Origin: Cedecea neteri
Lineage (GTDB): Bacteria > Pseudomonadota > Gammaproteobacteria > Enterobacterales > Enterobacteriaceae
Reading direction: 5' to 3'
DNA: 64,000 nucleotides
Assembly: GCF_000758325.1 (NCBI RefSeq)
Contig: NZ_CP009459.1
Location: 2,852,001-2,916,000 of the forward strand
Positions 12,935 through 22,466 of this stretch are shown in pieces; positions within the stretch are counted from its first letter, which is position 1, and each line of letters begins with the position of its first letter. The notes under the pieces were generated by a model. It was not told the origin of the DNA and did not search any database. It worked only from the letters and a program-made list of their open reading frames with translations. Both the position numbers and the translations under genes were made by a program.

Positions 12935-13234
12935 TCATTTCGTGTTGTTAATTTATTTACGGATAATTCCTGGATACAGGGTTTATTCGTCAGGTTGATT
13001 GCTGTACACTCTTCATATTGTCTTTATAATCAGTGTGTTGTTATATTTGGTTGCACTATTCCCCGCCTTAATCCTTATTTTCTTCATAATTGATGCATTC
13101 TTGTTTTATATCCTTTCAATGATTTACGGATGCCACCGTCTCCTTGACGATAAGACTCGTAAACTCATTCTCGTCAACACGACATCGTCGTTTTAAGCGA
13201 GTCGTCAATTTAATGAAAAGAGAAGGTTAAAAAT
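12935..13234 (+). other. AT-rich spacer between astE and spy
   Basis: About 300 bases rich in T, with the spy promoter expected at the right end. I see the spy ribosome-binding region (GAGAAGG near 13220) but no CpxR site I would defend. A 65-codon TTG-initiated hydrophobic open frame (12999-13196) lies here; it has only a weak AGG upstream and its hydrophobicity may just reflect T-rich sequence, so it is not called. Confidence 0.5.
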
Positions 13235-13720
13235 ATGCGTAAATTAACTGCACTGTTCGTCGCTTCTACCCTGGCTCTGGGCGCCGCAAACCTGGCGCAT
13301 GCTGCGGACGCAACCCCGGCTGCGGCTCCACAAACCGATGCCCCGATGATGCACCATAAAATGATGCGCGGCCCGATGCACGAGATGATGTTCAAAGACC
13401 TGAACCTGACCGATGCGCAGAAACAGCAAATTAAAGACATTATGAAAGAGCAGCGCGGCAAGATGCAGCGCCCATCCGTTGACGAACGCCGCGCGATGCA
13501 CGACGTGATTGCCAGCGACAGCTTCGACCAGGCCAAAGCACAGGCGCAGGTCGATAAAATGGCAGAGCAGAATAAAGCGCGCATGCTGGCGCATCTGCAA
13601 ACCCAGAACAAAATCTACAACATCCTGACGCCGGATCAGAAAAAACAGTTTAATGCGAATTTTGAGAAGCGTCTGACAGAACGTCCAGCGCATGAAGGTA
13701 AAATGCCAGCTGCTCAGTAA
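13235..13720 (+). CDS. spy: Periplasmic ATP-independent chaperone Spy
   Basis: Periplasmic chaperone of the Spy/CpxP family that binds unfolded proteins during envelope stress. The 161 residues equal the E. coli length. A signal peptide (MRKLTALFVASTLALGAANL, cleaved after AHA) precedes a methionine- and histidine-rich linker (MMHHKMMRGPMHEMMF) and the two LTxxQ motifs, LNLTDAQKQQI and ILTPDQKKQF. It stands alone between astE and ves and ends in a strong terminator. In E. coli it is induced through CpxR and BaeR; this is family knowledge. Confidence 0.97.
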   Translation: MRKLTALFVASTLALGAANLAHAADATPAAAPQTDAPMMHHKMMRGPMHEMMFKDLNLTDAQKQQIKDIMKEQRGKMQRPSVDERRAMHDVIASDSFDQAKAQAQVDKMAEQNKARMLAHLQTQNKIYNILTPDQKKQFNANFEKRLTERPAHEGKMPAAQ

Positions 13721-13740
13721 GCCTGAGCAACTAAATTAAG

Positions 13741-13796
13741 ACCGCCGGTCCTGTTCACAATAGCGAGGTACGCTGTGAACAGGATCGGCGGTTTTC
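13741..13796 (+). terminator. Long-stem terminator after spy
   Basis: Near-perfect inverted repeat ACCGCCGGTCCTGTTCAC / GTGAACAGGATCGGCGGT, with a TTTTCTCGTTT tract after the stem. Confidence 0.85.
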
Positions 13797-14194
13797 TCGT
13801 TTAATCACCTTGCCCCACTATTTCCCTTTCTCTCGACTTAAATAATACCGCCTGGCAATAATCACGTCGGCCGGACAAGCCCTTTTAAATACTCAATTTC
13901 AGCAACTTACATTAAAAATTGCAGCTCACTCCGCAGATTTTACCGCCCGGTATTGAGGGCGATAAATTTACTTTGCTTCCCGACAAAAAAGCCGCTAAAT
14001 CATTGTCACAAAAATAGAACCAGGGCTACAGCAACCGGCCACGGCTGCCGATAACACTGGCGTCAGGCAAAGATCTGACGAACAAAACAGAGAACTGATG
14101 AGCTGGCCGCCGGGCGGAGATCTTCCTTTGGGGTCGCTCAATTTAAAGAGCTAATGCCAGGGTGCACGGATGCCGTGCGTCCTCAGGAGTGGTG
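13797..14194 (+). other. 400-base leader region upstream of ves
   Basis: No open frame of note. The right half has short complementary G+C-rich segments (around 14030-14090 and 14100-14125) and the region ends with CAGGAG seven bases before the ves start. It may hold the ves promoter and a long untranslated leader, but I cannot define a specific RNA here. Confidence 0.4.
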
Positions 14195-14740
14195 ATGGAA
14201 TTCTTTGATATACGAAAGGTGCCGGTTAACCTCTGGCGCAACGGCGCCGGGGAAACGCGAGAAATATGCTGTTTTCCGCCCGCGACGCGAGATTTCAACT
14301 GGCGCGCCAGCATCGCCTCTTTGGCTCACAACGGTGAGTTTCCCGTCTTTCCGCAGGTTGACCGGGTGATGACTCTGCTGGAGGGGAGTGAGGTTGTTCT
14401 CGACGGCGGAAAGGCGTTCAGGCATACGCTCAAGCGCCATCAGCCTTTTACTTTTGCCGGTGAACAGCCCGTAAAAGCTGAACTGACTCGCGGCATGTCG
14501 ATGGACTTTAACGTCATGACACGCCGGGACCGTTGCCGGGCCCAGGTGCGGGTGGCGGACAGAACCTTTACTACTTTCGGTACCCGGGGCGGCGTTGTGT
14601 ACGTCCTGAGCGGGGAGTGGCAGCTGGAAGATAAGCTGCTTTCACCGGACCAGGGCGCCTGGTGGCAGGAAGGCAGCCACACGCTGCGATTGCTAAAAAA
14701 CGAAGGGCAGCTGTTGTTTAGCGAAATTACTTATTTGTAG
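14195..14740 (+). CDS. ves: Ves/HutD-family cupin protein
   Basis: Orthologue of E. coli Ves, a cold- and stress-inducible cupin-fold protein of the HutD/Ves family. The 181 residues begin [20 protein letters not shown] and keep the family blocks [29 protein letters not shown] and [17 protein letters not shown]. The start at 14195 is chosen over an upstream GTG at 14162 because it has CAGGAG at the right distance and matches the E. coli N-terminus. The spy-ves-cho order of E. coli is interrupted here by hutH. HutD relatives occur in hut operons, so the neighbourhood with hutH is suggestive, but Ves sits here in E. coli without hut genes. Confidence 0.92.
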   Translation: MEFFDIRKVPVNLWRNGAGETREICCFPPATRDFNWRASIASLAHNGEFPVFPQVDRVMTLLEGSEVVLDGGKAFRHTLKRHQPFTFAGEQPVKAELTRGMSMDFNVMTRRDRCRAQVRVADRTFTTFGTRGGVVYVLSGEWQLEDKLLSPDQGAWWQEGSHTLRLLKNEGQLLFSEITYL

Positions 14741-14746
14741 ACTGAA

Positions 14747-14780
14747 TGCCCGGAAAATGACCGGGCAATCTACTTTCTTT
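14747..14780 (+). terminator. Probable terminator after ves
   Basis: Stem TGCCCGG / CCGGGCA with a 7-base loop, followed by the T-rich stretch ATCTACTTTCTTTC. Confidence 0.5.
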
Positions 14781-14937
14781 CTGCTACTTATCCTCAGAAA
14801 CGGCTGTTTTGTTGCGGTTTCTCTCTCCATTTCCCCTCCCTGTAAACGTCCTGTAGCATCCCGTGCTGGATAAATTTCACAAGCGCGATCCGGCTCACCG
14901 TTCGATAAAAAAGTCCTATGACCCGCTGGCGGATTAT

Positions 14938-14966
14938 TTGGTTTATTAGTTAAGTTGTATATACAA
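14938..14966 (+). promoter_or_regulatory. hutH promoter with HutC-type operator
   Basis: The perfect 12-base palindrome TTGTATATACAA (14955-14966) has the TGTA-N2-TACA form bound by the urocanate-responsive GntR-family repressor HutC. It overlaps a candidate -10 box (TATACA, 14960-14965) placed 16 bases after a -35-like TTGGTT (14938-14943), which fits repression by promoter occlusion. No hutC gene lies in the window, so the regulator must be elsewhere. Confidence 0.6.
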
Positions 14967-15002
14967 ATATAGACAAAAACCCGATGCAAACAGGATGCTG
15001 AC

Positions 15003-16547
15003 ATGTCAACGCAAAAGAAGCTATGCAGTCTCACTCCAGGTTCCGTTTCACTGGCCACTCTGCGCGAGATCTACCATGGAAACGTGCTGCTCAGGCTTGA
15101 CCCAGGGGCGGTTGCCGCCGTTGAGCGGGCGCTCGGTACGGTAGAAGCTATTGTTGCCCACGGCGACGTGGTCTACGGCATTAACACCGGTTTTGGCAAG
15201 CTGGCGCAAACCACCATCGCCACCGATCATCTGGCTGAACTCCAGCGTAATCTGGTGCTTTCTCATAGCGTGGGGCTCGGCGAAGCGCTGCCGGATGATG
15301 TGGTCCGGCTGGTGATGGCCAGCAAAATTATCAGCCTGTCACGCGGGCATTCCGGCGTTCGCCTGCTGGTGATTGACAGCCTGATTGCACTGTTCAACTC
15401 GGGCGTAATGCCGGTGATCCCGGAGAAAGGCTCGGTGGGGGCATCCGGGGATCTGGCCCCGCTGGCGCACCTGTCGCTGATGTTGCTCGGGGAGGGGAAT
15501 GTCAGGGTGAACGGCGAACAGATCCCTGCCGTTGAGGGCTTGAAACTGGCAGGCGTTACGCCGCTGGTGCTGGGGCCAAAAGAAGGCCTGGCGCTGCTCA
15601 ACGGCACTCAGGTTTCGACGGCGCTTGCGCTTCGCGGGCTGTTTGAGGGCGAGAAAGTGTTTGCTGCCGGGCTGGTGGCGGGAGCTTTGTCACTGGAGGC
15701 TATCAAAGGCTCCGTGAAGCCGTTCGATGCGCGTATCCACCAGGCTCGTGGCCAGGCGGGGCAGATTGATGTGGCTGCGGCGGTCACTGCGCTTCTGGCC
15801 GACAGTAAAATTGTTGATTCCCACGCGCATTGTGGCCGCGTGCAGGATCCTTACTCCATTCGCTGCGTGCCACAGGTGATGGGGGCGTGTCTGGATAACC
15901 TGCGGCATGCCGCGCGTGTTCTGCAGATTGAGGCTAACGCCGCCTCGGACAACCCGCTAGTGTTCAGCGACACCGGAGAAGTGATTTCCGGCGGCAACTT
16001 CCACGCGGAGCCCGTCGCTTTTGCCGCCGATATTATCGCGCTGGCGGTGGCGGAAATTGGCGCGATTTCGGAGCGTCGTCTGGCGCTGTTGCTGGACACT
16101 GGACTCTCAGGCTTGCCGCCGTTCCTCGTGAAAGAGGGCGGGATTAACTCCGGCTTTATGATTGCTCAGGTTACCGCTGCGGCACTGGCCTCCGAGAATA
16201 AATCACTCGCCCATCCTGGCAGCGTCGACAGCCTGCCAACGTCTGCGAATCAGGAAGACCATGTTTCGATGGCGACCTATGCGGCTCGTCGTTTGGGTTC
16301 CATGTGCTTTAACACTGCGGCAGTGGTTGGGATTGAGGCGATGGCCGCTGCTCAGGGCATCGAGTTTCACCGGCCGTTGCGCAGCTCACCGCTGCTTGAA
16401 AAGGTCTTCGGGGATATCCGCGAGCGCGTGGCATTCCTGGAAAAAGACCGTCTGCTGGCGCCGGATATCGAGCGAATGCGCCTCTGGGGCTGCAGCGACG
16501 GCTGGCCGGAGGCTATCATGAAGCTTCTGCCTTCGTCGGTGGCATAG
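15003..16547 (+). CDS. hutH: Histidine ammonia-lyase
   Basis: Deaminates L-histidine to urocanate and ammonia, first step of histidine utilisation; cytosolic tetramer. The 514-residue protein has the Ala-Ser-Gly triad (about 147-149, in [12 protein letters not shown]) that forms the MIO cofactor, the catalytic tyrosine in VYGINTGFG, the Ser-His pair in [10 protein letters not shown] that marks histidine rather than tyrosine or phenylalanine specificity, and [16 protein letters not shown]. It is a single gene: no hutU, hutI, hutG or hutC is adjacent. The sequence is diverged from the Klebsiella HutUH-operon type, suggesting a separate lineage, possibly acquired between ves and cho. Confidence 0.93.
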   Translation: MSTQKKLCSLTPGSVSLATLREIYHGNVLLRLDPGAVAAVERALGTVEAIVAHGDVVYGINTGFGKLAQTTIATDHLAELQRNLVLSHSVGLGEALPDDVVRLVMASKIISLSRGHSGVRLLVIDSLIALFNSGVMPVIPEKGSVGASGDLAPLAHLSLMLLGEGNVRVNGEQIPAVEGLKLAGVTPLVLGPKEGLALLNGTQVSTALALRGLFEGEKVFAAGLVAGALSLEAIKGSVKPFDARIHQARGQAGQIDVAAAVTALLADSKIVDSHAHCGRVQDPYSIRCVPQVMGACLDNLRHAARVLQIEANAASDNPLVFSDTGEVISGGNFHAEPVAFAADIIALAVAEIGAISERRLALLLDTGLSGLPPFLVKEGGINSGFMIAQVTAAALASENKSLAHPGSVDSLPTSANQEDHVSMATYAARRLGSMCFNTAAVVGIEAMAAAQGIEFHRPLRSSPLLEKVFGDIRERVAFLEKDRLLAPDIERMRLWGCSDGWPEAIMKLLPSSVA

Positions 16548-16552
16548 TATTT

Positions 16553-16579
16553 TAGACTCCTCTCTTTGAGGGGAGTCTA
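16553..16579 (+). terminator. Terminator hairpin between hutH and cho
   Basis: Inverted repeat TAGACTCC / GGAGTCTA separated by TCTCTTTGAGG, lying between the convergent ends of hutH and cho and overlapping the cho stop. Confidence 0.6.
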
Positions 16580-17440
16580 CTTCAGTTCTATCACCTCATA
16601 TTCCCCGCTCAGCATCAACTTACAGAGAATTTTATAGCCGTCGTTATCAAAGCCCTCCGGCGGCTGACGGCGGGTTGTCGCGTCATTTAACTGCTGCACC
16701 GAGCCAAGATAAAACCAGTGATCGATCAGGTGATACTCGGTCATCTCCGGGCTGTGTTCCACGATGGCGACGGCGCTTTTCCATGGCCAGCAAATCAGGC
16801 GCACCTGTTCAAGAGCCTGAACCAGGCGGGCGTGATGTTCGGCCTGAGTCTCTTTCCCGCAGCAGGCTCCGGCGCAGCGTTTAAGCGCTGAGCGAAAACA
16901 GGCCCGGCCCTTACTCAGTGACTCCAGGCCCAGCAGGCCGTAACAGAGGCGATGCTCATCGGCTAGCCCTTGCAGCGTTTGCAGCGCAGCCCGGCGGTTC
17001 GCGTACAACCCGTACAGGCCCGGTTGACGGGAGAAATCGATATCTTTGGCGTAGACAACCTGCGGTGTCTCCCCCAGGAGAGACAGGGAACAAAGCTGGC
17101 GGTTACGACGCAGGCGTTTGTTGAACAGAGGCTGTTGCTCTTTGATCATTTGCGCTTCGAGCAGCAGCGCCCCGAGTTCGCCGGCGGTGCGGATAAAGGT
17201 AATCCGGCGAGACTGCCTCAAGAGCGCGGCTTCATCAGGCGTACGAAAATGGGACATCACGCGCGTGCGGATATTGACGCTTTTGCCGATATACAACGGC
17301 ATAACGTCGCTTTCACCGTGAAAAACATAGACGCCGGGTTTTTTGGGCAGATCATCAAGCCACGGCCTGAGATGCTCTGGATATTCATAGACCGCCGCGG
17401 CTTCAAACTCTAGCCGCGACGTATTTGCACGCCTGACCAC
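16577..17440 (-). CDS. cho: Excinuclease Cho (UvrC homolog)
   Basis: SOS-induced endonuclease that makes the 3' incision in nucleotide excision repair in place of UvrC. The 287-residue protein has an N-terminal GIY-YIG domain (KPGVYVFHGE ... LYIGKSVNIRTRV, with the arginine and the glutamate in LLLEAQMIKEQ) followed by the cysteine-containing SALKRCAGACCGKE region seen in E. coli Cho. It starts with GTG at 17440 behind AGGAG, 14 bases downstream of a LexA box. It ends a few residues earlier than the E. coli protein. Confidence 0.95.
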   Translation of the reverse strand: MVRRANTSRLEFEAAAVYEYPEHLRPWLDDLPKKPGVYVFHGESDVMPLYIGKSVNIRTRVMSHFRTPDEAALLRQSRRITFIRTAGELGALLLEAQMIKEQQPLFNKRLRRNRQLCSLSLLGETPQVVYAKDIDFSRQPGLYGLYANRRAALQTLQGLADEHRLCYGLLGLESLSKGRACFRSALKRCAGACCGKETQAEHHARLVQALEQVRLICWPWKSAVAIVEHSPEMTEYHLIDHWFYLGSVQQLNDATTRRQPPEGFDNDGYKILCKLMLSGEYEVIELK

Positions 17441-17454
17441 ATCGGACTCCTGGG

Positions 17455-17474
17455 TACTGTTTATTTCACCAGTA
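17455..17474 (-). promoter_or_regulatory. LexA (SOS) box of cho
   Basis: TACTGTTTATTTCACCAGTA has the required CTG-N10-CAG core and TACTG/CAGTA arms. Its position immediately before the cho start matches the known SOS control of cho. Confidence 0.93.
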
Positions 17475-17506
17475 TAGCAGCCGTGAAGGTGAAGAGGGAA
17501 TCGCCC

Positions 17507-18397
17507 TTAACCATAGCGTCGGGTGGCAAGCCAGCAGAGCAGAGAACCGCCCACAACCATCAGTACGCCTTGCCAGAAAGCAAAGCCGGGATGCAGGCCC
17601 AGCCACAGCGTGGCGAGAAGGGCCGATAACACCGGCGTGAAGTAGGACGCCGTGGCGAGCAGCGTCATGTTTCCCCGCTGAATGCCAATATTCCAGGCTG
17701 AGTAGGCGACGGCGGTGGAAATCCCCATAAACAGCAACTGCGCCGTGCCAGACAGGGTGAAGTGCATTTCCGGGTGTTCAACAAAGGCGAACTTAAACCA
17801 CAGCACCACCGCAGTGGCACAGAAGAACAGACTGACGCCGCTTTTGCCTTCGCTCCAGCGCCGCGTCAGGTTGCAGTAAAGCGCCCAGATAACGGCGGCG
17901 GCGAAAGCCAGACCATAGGCCAGCGGGTTATCGAGAATATTGTGCCACATCACCAGAGGCGACCAGTCGCCGTCACCTTTCATCACCTGCACAATCCCGG
18001 CAAGGGAAAGCGCGAGCCCGGGCCACAGCCACAGGTTGCTACGCTGCCCATTAATAAACAGGGCAAAAAAGACGGTCAGGCAGGGCCAGAGATAATTGAT
18101 CATCCCCAGCTCCAGGGACTGGACGCGGGTATGCGCGTACCCAATTGAAAGCGCCAGGCTTATTTCATAGCTAACAAAGAGCAGCCCACCAGCCCAGAGG
18201 TAACGGGGTGGCAGTTCGCGTATTTTGGGTAAGCCCCGGACGAGGCAAAGACACAGCGCGCTGACGGTGTAGAGCAGGGCCGCGCCGCCGACTGCGCCAA
18301 AGTGCTCGCTGATGCTGCGCAACAGACCAACGGAGGTACTCCAGAGCAGGATTGCGATAAGGCCGATAAGCGTGGCGCGTTGCGAAGAGGTGTCCAT
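17507..18397 (-). CDS. YddG-like DMT-family exporter
   Basis: Ten-helix inner-membrane transporter of the drug/metabolite (EamA) family, 296 residues, closest in pattern to E. coli YddG, an exporter of aromatic amino acids and related compounds. Shared segments include RATLIGLIAILLWS near the start, GGLLFVSYEISLALSIGYA, GMINYLWPCLT, and near the end ATASYFTPVLSALLATLWL and GGSLLCWLATRR. The start at 18397 is preferred over 18403 and the longer 18451 because AGGA lies at a proper spacing and the N-terminus then matches YddG. It lies between nadE and cho, where E. coli has no such gene, so it may be a paralog or a relocated copy. Confidence 0.85.
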   Translation of the reverse strand: MDTSSQRATLIGLIAILLWSTSVGLLRSISEHFGAVGGAALLYTVSALCLCLVRGLPKIRELPPRYLWAGGLLFVSYEISLALSIGYAHTRVQSLELGMINYLWPCLTVFFALFINGQRSNLWLWPGLALSLAGIVQVMKGDGDWSPLVMWHNILDNPLAYGLAFAAAVIWALYCNLTRRWSEGKSGVSLFFCATAVVLWFKFAFVEHPEMHFTLSGTAQLLFMGISTAVAYSAWNIGIQRGNMTLLATASYFTPVLSALLATLWLGLHPGFAFWQGVLMVVGGSLLCWLATRRYG

Positions 18398-18408
18398 GTC
18401 CATCCTGT

Positions 18409-18432
18409 AAAAAAGGCGGCACTGTGCCGCCC
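18409..18432 (-). terminator. Rho-independent terminator after nadE
   Basis: On the minus strand GGCGGCACAGTGCCGCC is followed by six T residues, a compact canonical terminator between nadE and the YddG-like gene. Confidence 0.85.
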
Positions 18433-18463
18433 TGAAAAATTGCTTACGCAAAGCTGTTTCTGA

Positions 18464-19291
18464 CTATTTTTTCCAGAAATCATCAAACACGGTAATCGGC
18501 GGGCGGCGCTTGTGTTCTGTTTTCAGATACCAGCCTTCGATGATTTTTGCGGTTTCAGCCGGAACGGTTTTACCTTCCAGATAATCGTCAATTTGTACAT
18601 AGGTTACGCCCAGGGCTGCTTCATCCGGCAGTGAAGGGCGATCGTCTTCGAGATCGGCTGTAGGGGCCTTCAGGTACAAATGTTCCGGGCAGCCCAGCGT
18701 TTTCAGCAGCAGTTTGCCCTGGCGTTTGTTGAGGCGGAAAATAGGGTTAATGTCAGTGCCGCCGTCGCCATACTTGGTGAAGAAGCCAGTAACGGCTTCC
18801 GCGGCATGGTCAGTCCCCACGACGACGCCTTTGGTCATCCCGGCGATGCTGTACTGCGCTTTCATGCGCTCGCGGGCTTTTTCATTGCCGCGAACAAAAT
18901 CGCTCAGTTCGATACCCGCCTCGCGTAGCGCCTGCTCGCTGGCAAGCACTGCGCCCTTGATGTTCACCGTTAGCACGCGATCCGGCTGGATAAATGCAAT
19001 GGCGTCCTGGCAGTCTTGCTCGTCGGCCTGCACGCCAAACGGCAGGCGCACGGCGATAAATTGATAGCTATCGTCGCCGGTTTCTTCACGCAGTTGGCTA
19101 ATGGCTAGCTGGCAAAGTTTGCCTGTCAGAGTGGAGTCCTGGCCGCCGCTGATCCCCAGCACCAGAGATTTAATAAACGGGTAGGTTTTAAGGTACGTTT
19201 TCAGAAAATCAACGCTGACGCGGATCTCTTCGGTGGCATCGATCTGTGGCTTGACGCCCAGTGCCTGAATAATCTCTTGTTGCAGAGCCAT
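18464..19291 (-). CDS. nadE: Ammonia-dependent NAD+ synthetase
   Basis: Final step of NAD biosynthesis: amidation of nicotinic acid adenine dinucleotide using ATP and ammonia. The 275 residues equal the E. coli length. The PP-loop SGGQDS is at 48-53 ([17 protein letters not shown]), with [20 protein letters not shown] forming the deamido-NAD/ammonia site and no glutaminase domain present. It is followed by its own terminator and is divergent from osmE. Confidence 0.97.
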   Translation of the reverse strand: MALQQEIIQALGVKPQIDATEEIRVSVDFLKTYLKTYPFIKSLVLGISGGQDSTLTGKLCQLAISQLREETGDDSYQFIAVRLPFGVQADEQDCQDAIAFIQPDRVLTVNIKGAVLASEQALREAGIELSDFVRGNEKARERMKAQYSIAGMTKGVVVGTDHAAEAVTGFFTKYGDGGTDINPIFRLNKRQGKLLLKTLGCPEHLYLKAPTADLEDDRPSLPDEAALGVTYVQIDDYLEGKTVPAETAKIIEGWYLKTEHKRRPPITVFDDFWKK

Positions 19292-19558
19292 TTAACCCCT
19301 CCAATAAGCTTTACCTGCAACGTGCAGGCCGCAAAATTTAACTGCCCTAAAACTTACCCTGTTGCGCCTAAAACGACAAGGCTCAAAGACTTGCCCGGCC
19401 CGCAGGCGGCGAGTTTTCCTGCAAACCAGACAGGATTCTTATGAATACTCCTTTTGTCCGAATTTTCGCGTGTTAAGGCTAACGAGTTGAAAAATGTTCT
19501 TTTATATTCCAGGCTTATCTAACACGCAGGATCAATACATTCATTGATGAGGATAATT

Positions 19559-19900
19559 ATGAATAATAAATTTGCAGGATTTTTAGGCGCGGCAGCGGTA
19601 ATGACTATGCTGGCAGGGTGTACCGCTTACGATCGTACCAAAGATCTGGTGACTGAGCCGGTGGTCAAAGATGTTAAAAAAGGCATGACCCGTGCTCAGG
19701 TACAGCAGATTGCGGGTAAACCGTCTTCCGAAATCACCATGATCCACGCCAAAGGCACCTGCCAGACCTATATTCTGGGCCAGCGTAACGGCAAAGCTGA
19801 AACCTACTTTGTTGCACTGGATGACACCGGTCGGGTGATGAACTCCGGCTACCAGACCTGTGCCGAATACGACACCGACCCGCAGGCACCTAAAGCCTAA
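19559..19900 (+). CDS. osmE: Osmotically inducible lipoprotein OsmE
   Basis: Small outer-membrane-associated lipoprotein of the OsmE/SmpA fold, 113 residues. The lipobox LAGC places the acylated cysteine at about residue 21, and the remainder ([39 protein letters not shown]) matches E. coli OsmE closely. The start at 19559 is chosen because TGAGGA lies just upstream; an in-frame TTG at 19544 precedes that site. It is divergent from nadE. In E. coli it is RpoS-dependent and osmotically induced. Confidence 0.95.
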   Translation: MNNKFAGFLGAAAVMTMLAGCTAYDRTKDLVTEPVVKDVKKGMTRAQVQQIAGKPSSEITMIHAKGTCQTYILGQRNGKAETYFVALDDTGRVMNSGYQTCAEYDTDPQAPKA

Positions 19901-19916
19901 GCTAGCTCGTTGTAAA

Positions 19917-19951
19917 GGGCCCGGCTGCAGTCTCTGCGCCGGGCTTTTTTT
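19917..19951 (+). terminator. Terminator after osmE
   Basis: Stem GCCCGGC (19919-19925) / GCCGGGC (19938-19944) followed by seven T residues. Confidence 0.9.
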
Positions 19952-20050
19952 GCCTTACGGGCTGAGACAGAGAAGAGGGGGCGACGAAGAAGGGTGAGAT
20001 CCGCTATCATGGTGAGGTTGTTCACTAATTCATTTCCAATCCCGTTGCCT

Positions 20051-20287
20051 ATGAAACCACTGCGCCAACCGAATACACGCCCAATCATTACCTACACGCC
20101 CCGCGTGGAGCCTGCGCCGCCTTCTCATGCGTGGCGAGTCGACGGGTTTAAAGATGTTTATCTGCTGCGCGGGCAGTATGTAGCGTTTGTTTTACTGGGT
20201 GATGCCTTCCGCCAGTCACCGCCGTTTACTTTGCCCGAATCGGCACAGCGCTGGGCAAAACAGGTTCGGCAGGAAAACGAAGTATAA
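20051..20287 (+). CDS. cedA: Cell division activator CedA
   Basis: Small DNA- and RNA-polymerase-binding protein known in E. coli for counteracting division arrest caused by over-replication. The 78-residue product starts MKPLRQPNTRPIITYTPR and keeps PRVEPAPPSHA, VYLLRGQYVAFVLLG and LPESAQRWAKQVRQE of E. coli CedA. An in-frame extension to 19994 is rejected because it lacks counterpart residues in the family. It sits between osmE and convergent tcyP, as in E. coli, and ends in a bidirectional hairpin. Confidence 0.92.
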   Translation: MKPLRQPNTRPIITYTPRVEPAPPSHAWRVDGFKDVYLLRGQYVAFVLLGDAFRQSPPFTLPESAQRWAKQVRQENEV

Positions 20288-20322
20288 AAAAAGGCCGCTA
20301 GTGATAGCGGCCTTTTTGTTTT
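20286..20322 (+). terminator. Bidirectional terminator between cedA and tcyP
   Basis: AAAAAGGCCGCTA / TAGCGGCCTTTTT with a GTGA loop; A- and T-tracts on both sides allow use by both convergent genes. Confidence 0.92.
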
Positions 20323-20332
20323 TCAGTTCAGA

Positions 20333-21724
20333 TTAACGGTGGGCTAATTCCACTTCATCGTCGCTGTTCAGAATCTCTTTGTCGGTCTGCTTCATCAACT
20401 GGCTGGTAATGGTCCCTGCGGTCATCGACCCGCTCACGTTCAGGGCGGTACGGCCCATATCAATCAGCGGCTCAACGGAAATCAGCAGTGCGACCAGCGT
20501 TACCGGCAGCCCCATCGCGGGCAGAACAATCAGCGCAGCGAAGGTTGCACCACCGCCCACGCCGGCCACGCCTGCGGAGCTAACGGTCACAATCCCTACC
20601 AGCGTTGCAATCCAGACAGGATCCAGCGGGTTAATCCCGACGGTCGGAGCCACCATTACCGCAAGCATCGCCGGGTAGAGGCCCGCACAGCCGTTTTGGC
20701 CAATGGTTGCGCCGAAGGAGGCAGAGAAGCTGGCGATGGATTCTGGCACGCCAAGACGGCGGGTTTGCGCTTCCACGTTCAGCGGGATACTCGCCGCGCT
20801 GGAGCGGCTGGTGAACGCGAAGGTCAACACTGGCCAGACTTTGCGGAAGTATTTCACCGGGCTAACGCCGTTGAAGGCCAGCAGAACGGCGTGAACGCCA
20901 AACATAATTGCCAGACCAAGGTAAGACGCTACCACGAAGCTGCCCAGTTTGATGATGTCCTGCAGGTTTGAGCCCGCCACCACTTTGGTCATCAGCGCCA
21001 GCACGCCGTATGGCGTCAGCTGCATCACCAGGCGAACCAGCTTCATGACCCAGCTTTGCAGGGTGTCGATAGCCACCAGGACGCGCTCGCCTTTTGGCGC
21101 ATCATCTTTCAGCAGCTTCAGCGCCGCGACGCCCAGGAAGGCAGCAAAAATCACCACGCTAATAATAGACGTCGGGTTGGCACCGGTCAGGTCAGCAAAC
21201 GGGTTTTTCGGCACGAAGGAGAGGATCAGCTGTGGGACGGTCAGGTCTGCAACTTTACCAATGTAGCTGGACTGAATTGCCGCCAGACGGGCGTTTTCTG
21301 CATTGCCCTGCACCAGGCCTTCAGCGGTCAGCCCGAACAGATTGGTGACCAGTACCCCGACCAGCGCGGCAATCAGCGTGGTAAATAACAGAGTACCGAT
21401 AGACAGAACGCTGATTTTCCCCAGCGAAGAAGCGTTATGCAGTTTGGCTACGGCGCTCAGGATTGAGGCGAAGACCAGCGGCATAACAATCATCTGCAGC
21501 AGTTGCACATAGCCGTTACCGACTACATTAAACCACTGAATGGAATCTTTCAGCACCGCGCTGTCAGAACCATAAATGGTGTGCAGTCCCAGGCCAAAGA
21601 TCACGCCCAGTACCAGACCTGCCAGCACTTTTTTGGCAAGGCTCCATTGCTTATGGCGGGTTTGCGCCAGCAGCAATAGCAATACAACGAACACCACAAT
21701 GTTCGCTACCAGTGGAAAATTCAT
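20333..21724 (-). CDS. tcyP: L-cystine symporter TcyP
   Basis: Sodium/proton dicarboxylate-type (DAACS family) inner-membrane symporter importing cystine. The 463 residues equal the E. coli length. Visible family parts are the multiple membrane helices, [20 protein letters not shown] (serine-rich re-entrant loop), [20 protein letters not shown] and the substrate-binding [17 protein letters not shown] segment near the C-terminus. It is divergent from nothing adjacent and follows ydjM in the same direction with about 130 bases between. Sulfur-starvation control by CysB is known in E. coli; I did not identify the site here. Confidence 0.97.
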   Translation of the reverse strand: MNFPLVANIVVFVVLLLLLAQTRHKQWSLAKKVLAGLVLGVIFGLGLHTIYGSDSAVLKDSIQWFNVVGNGYVQLLQMIVMPLVFASILSAVAKLHNASSLGKISVLSIGTLLFTTLIAALVGVLVTNLFGLTAEGLVQGNAENARLAAIQSSYIGKVADLTVPQLILSFVPKNPFADLTGANPTSIISVVIFAAFLGVAALKLLKDDAPKGERVLVAIDTLQSWVMKLVRLVMQLTPYGVLALMTKVVAGSNLQDIIKLGSFVVASYLGLAIMFGVHAVLLAFNGVSPVKYFRKVWPVLTFAFTSRSSAASIPLNVEAQTRRLGVPESIASFSASFGATIGQNGCAGLYPAMLAVMVAPTVGINPLDPVWIATLVGIVTVSSAGVAGVGGGATFAALIVLPAMGLPVTLVALLISVEPLIDMGRTALNVSGSMTAGTITSQLMKQTDKEILNSDDEVELAHR

Positions 21725-21856
21725 CCCCGTATCTCCTGATTTATTGTCACGCGGCCGCGCAGGGGCGACCGTTATGTTGCAAAGCGTAACAGATGGCAGG
21801 ACGTTGGCTTATATTCAAAAGGAATTGATTATTACCAAATGAATGATATTGGTTGT

Positions 21857-22447
21857 TTAACGCTCAGACTGGTGAGTTATAAAGCTATTAAAGGTGGTTT
21901 GCAGCGAATTTATCATCTGCGAAGACCAGCGCACTGCACCGTTTTCGGGCAGGCTCTGGGGCATCCATACCGCAAAGCCAAACAGCGCCATGCACAGGGC
22001 GCGCTCAAGCTGATTGCCTTTTTGTGGGCGAATGATGGGGAAACGGAAACGCCAGCGGCACGGCCACAATAGCGGCACGCCGGCAGGCGTTAGCATGTCG
22101 GCAAGTATGTGGCTGAGGTAACCCAGCACCATGCCCTGCAGCGCATCGGCCGGAATGACCCAGCTTTCTGGCACCTTGAGGTAAAACAGCGCCAGTCCGG
22201 CGAACACCGCAAACAGGCTGTGGGTAAATCCCCGGTGGCCGCACATTCGCGCCACCGGTTTTGAGATCCAGCTTAGCCGCTGGCCCAGAAAGGATTTGGG
22301 GTGGTCAATGTCCGGCAACAGGCAGGTCAGAATCGCGGACGGCACAATATGCCACCAGTCGCCCTGGGCGAGGACGGGCGTCAGTTCGGCGTTTTTGGCA
22401 AAAACTGCACAGGCAATAGAAAAGAGCAGGTGGCCTTCCGCCGTCAT
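21857..22447 (-). CDS. ydjM: YdjM inner-membrane DUF457-type protein, SOS-regulated
   Basis: Polytopic inner-membrane protein, 196 residues, of the YdjM (LexA-binding promoter/metal-dependent hydrolase-like) family. Conserved acidic and histidine motifs are LLPDIDHPKSFLGQRL, GHRGFTHS and GYLSHILADMLTPAGVPLLW, which resemble metal-binding sites of membrane hydrolases. The start MTAEGHLLFSIA at 22447 matches E. coli exactly; a longer in-frame start at 22480 would run into the operator. Two LexA boxes lie directly upstream. The biochemical role is unknown. Confidence 0.94.
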   Translation of the reverse strand: MTAEGHLLFSIACAVFAKNAELTPVLAQGDWWHIVPSAILTCLLPDIDHPKSFLGQRLSWISKPVARMCGHRGFTHSLFAVFAGLALFYLKVPESWVIPADALQGMVLGYLSHILADMLTPAGVPLLWPCRWRFRFPIIRPQKGNQLERALCMALFGFAVWMPQSLPENGAVRWSSQMINSLQTTFNSFITHQSER

Positions 22448-22466
22448 GATACAACCTGAATGAAGA

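Noticed and set aside
12999-13196. 65-codon hydrophobic TTG-initiated frame between astE and spy
   Set aside because: T-rich sequence produces hydrophobic codons by chance, the start codon is weak and there is no convincing ribosome-binding site or recognised homolog.
13130-13200. CpxR-like GTAAA repeats upstream of spy
   Set aside because: The two half-sites (GTAAA and GTCAA) are nine bases apart, which does not fit the CpxR spacing.
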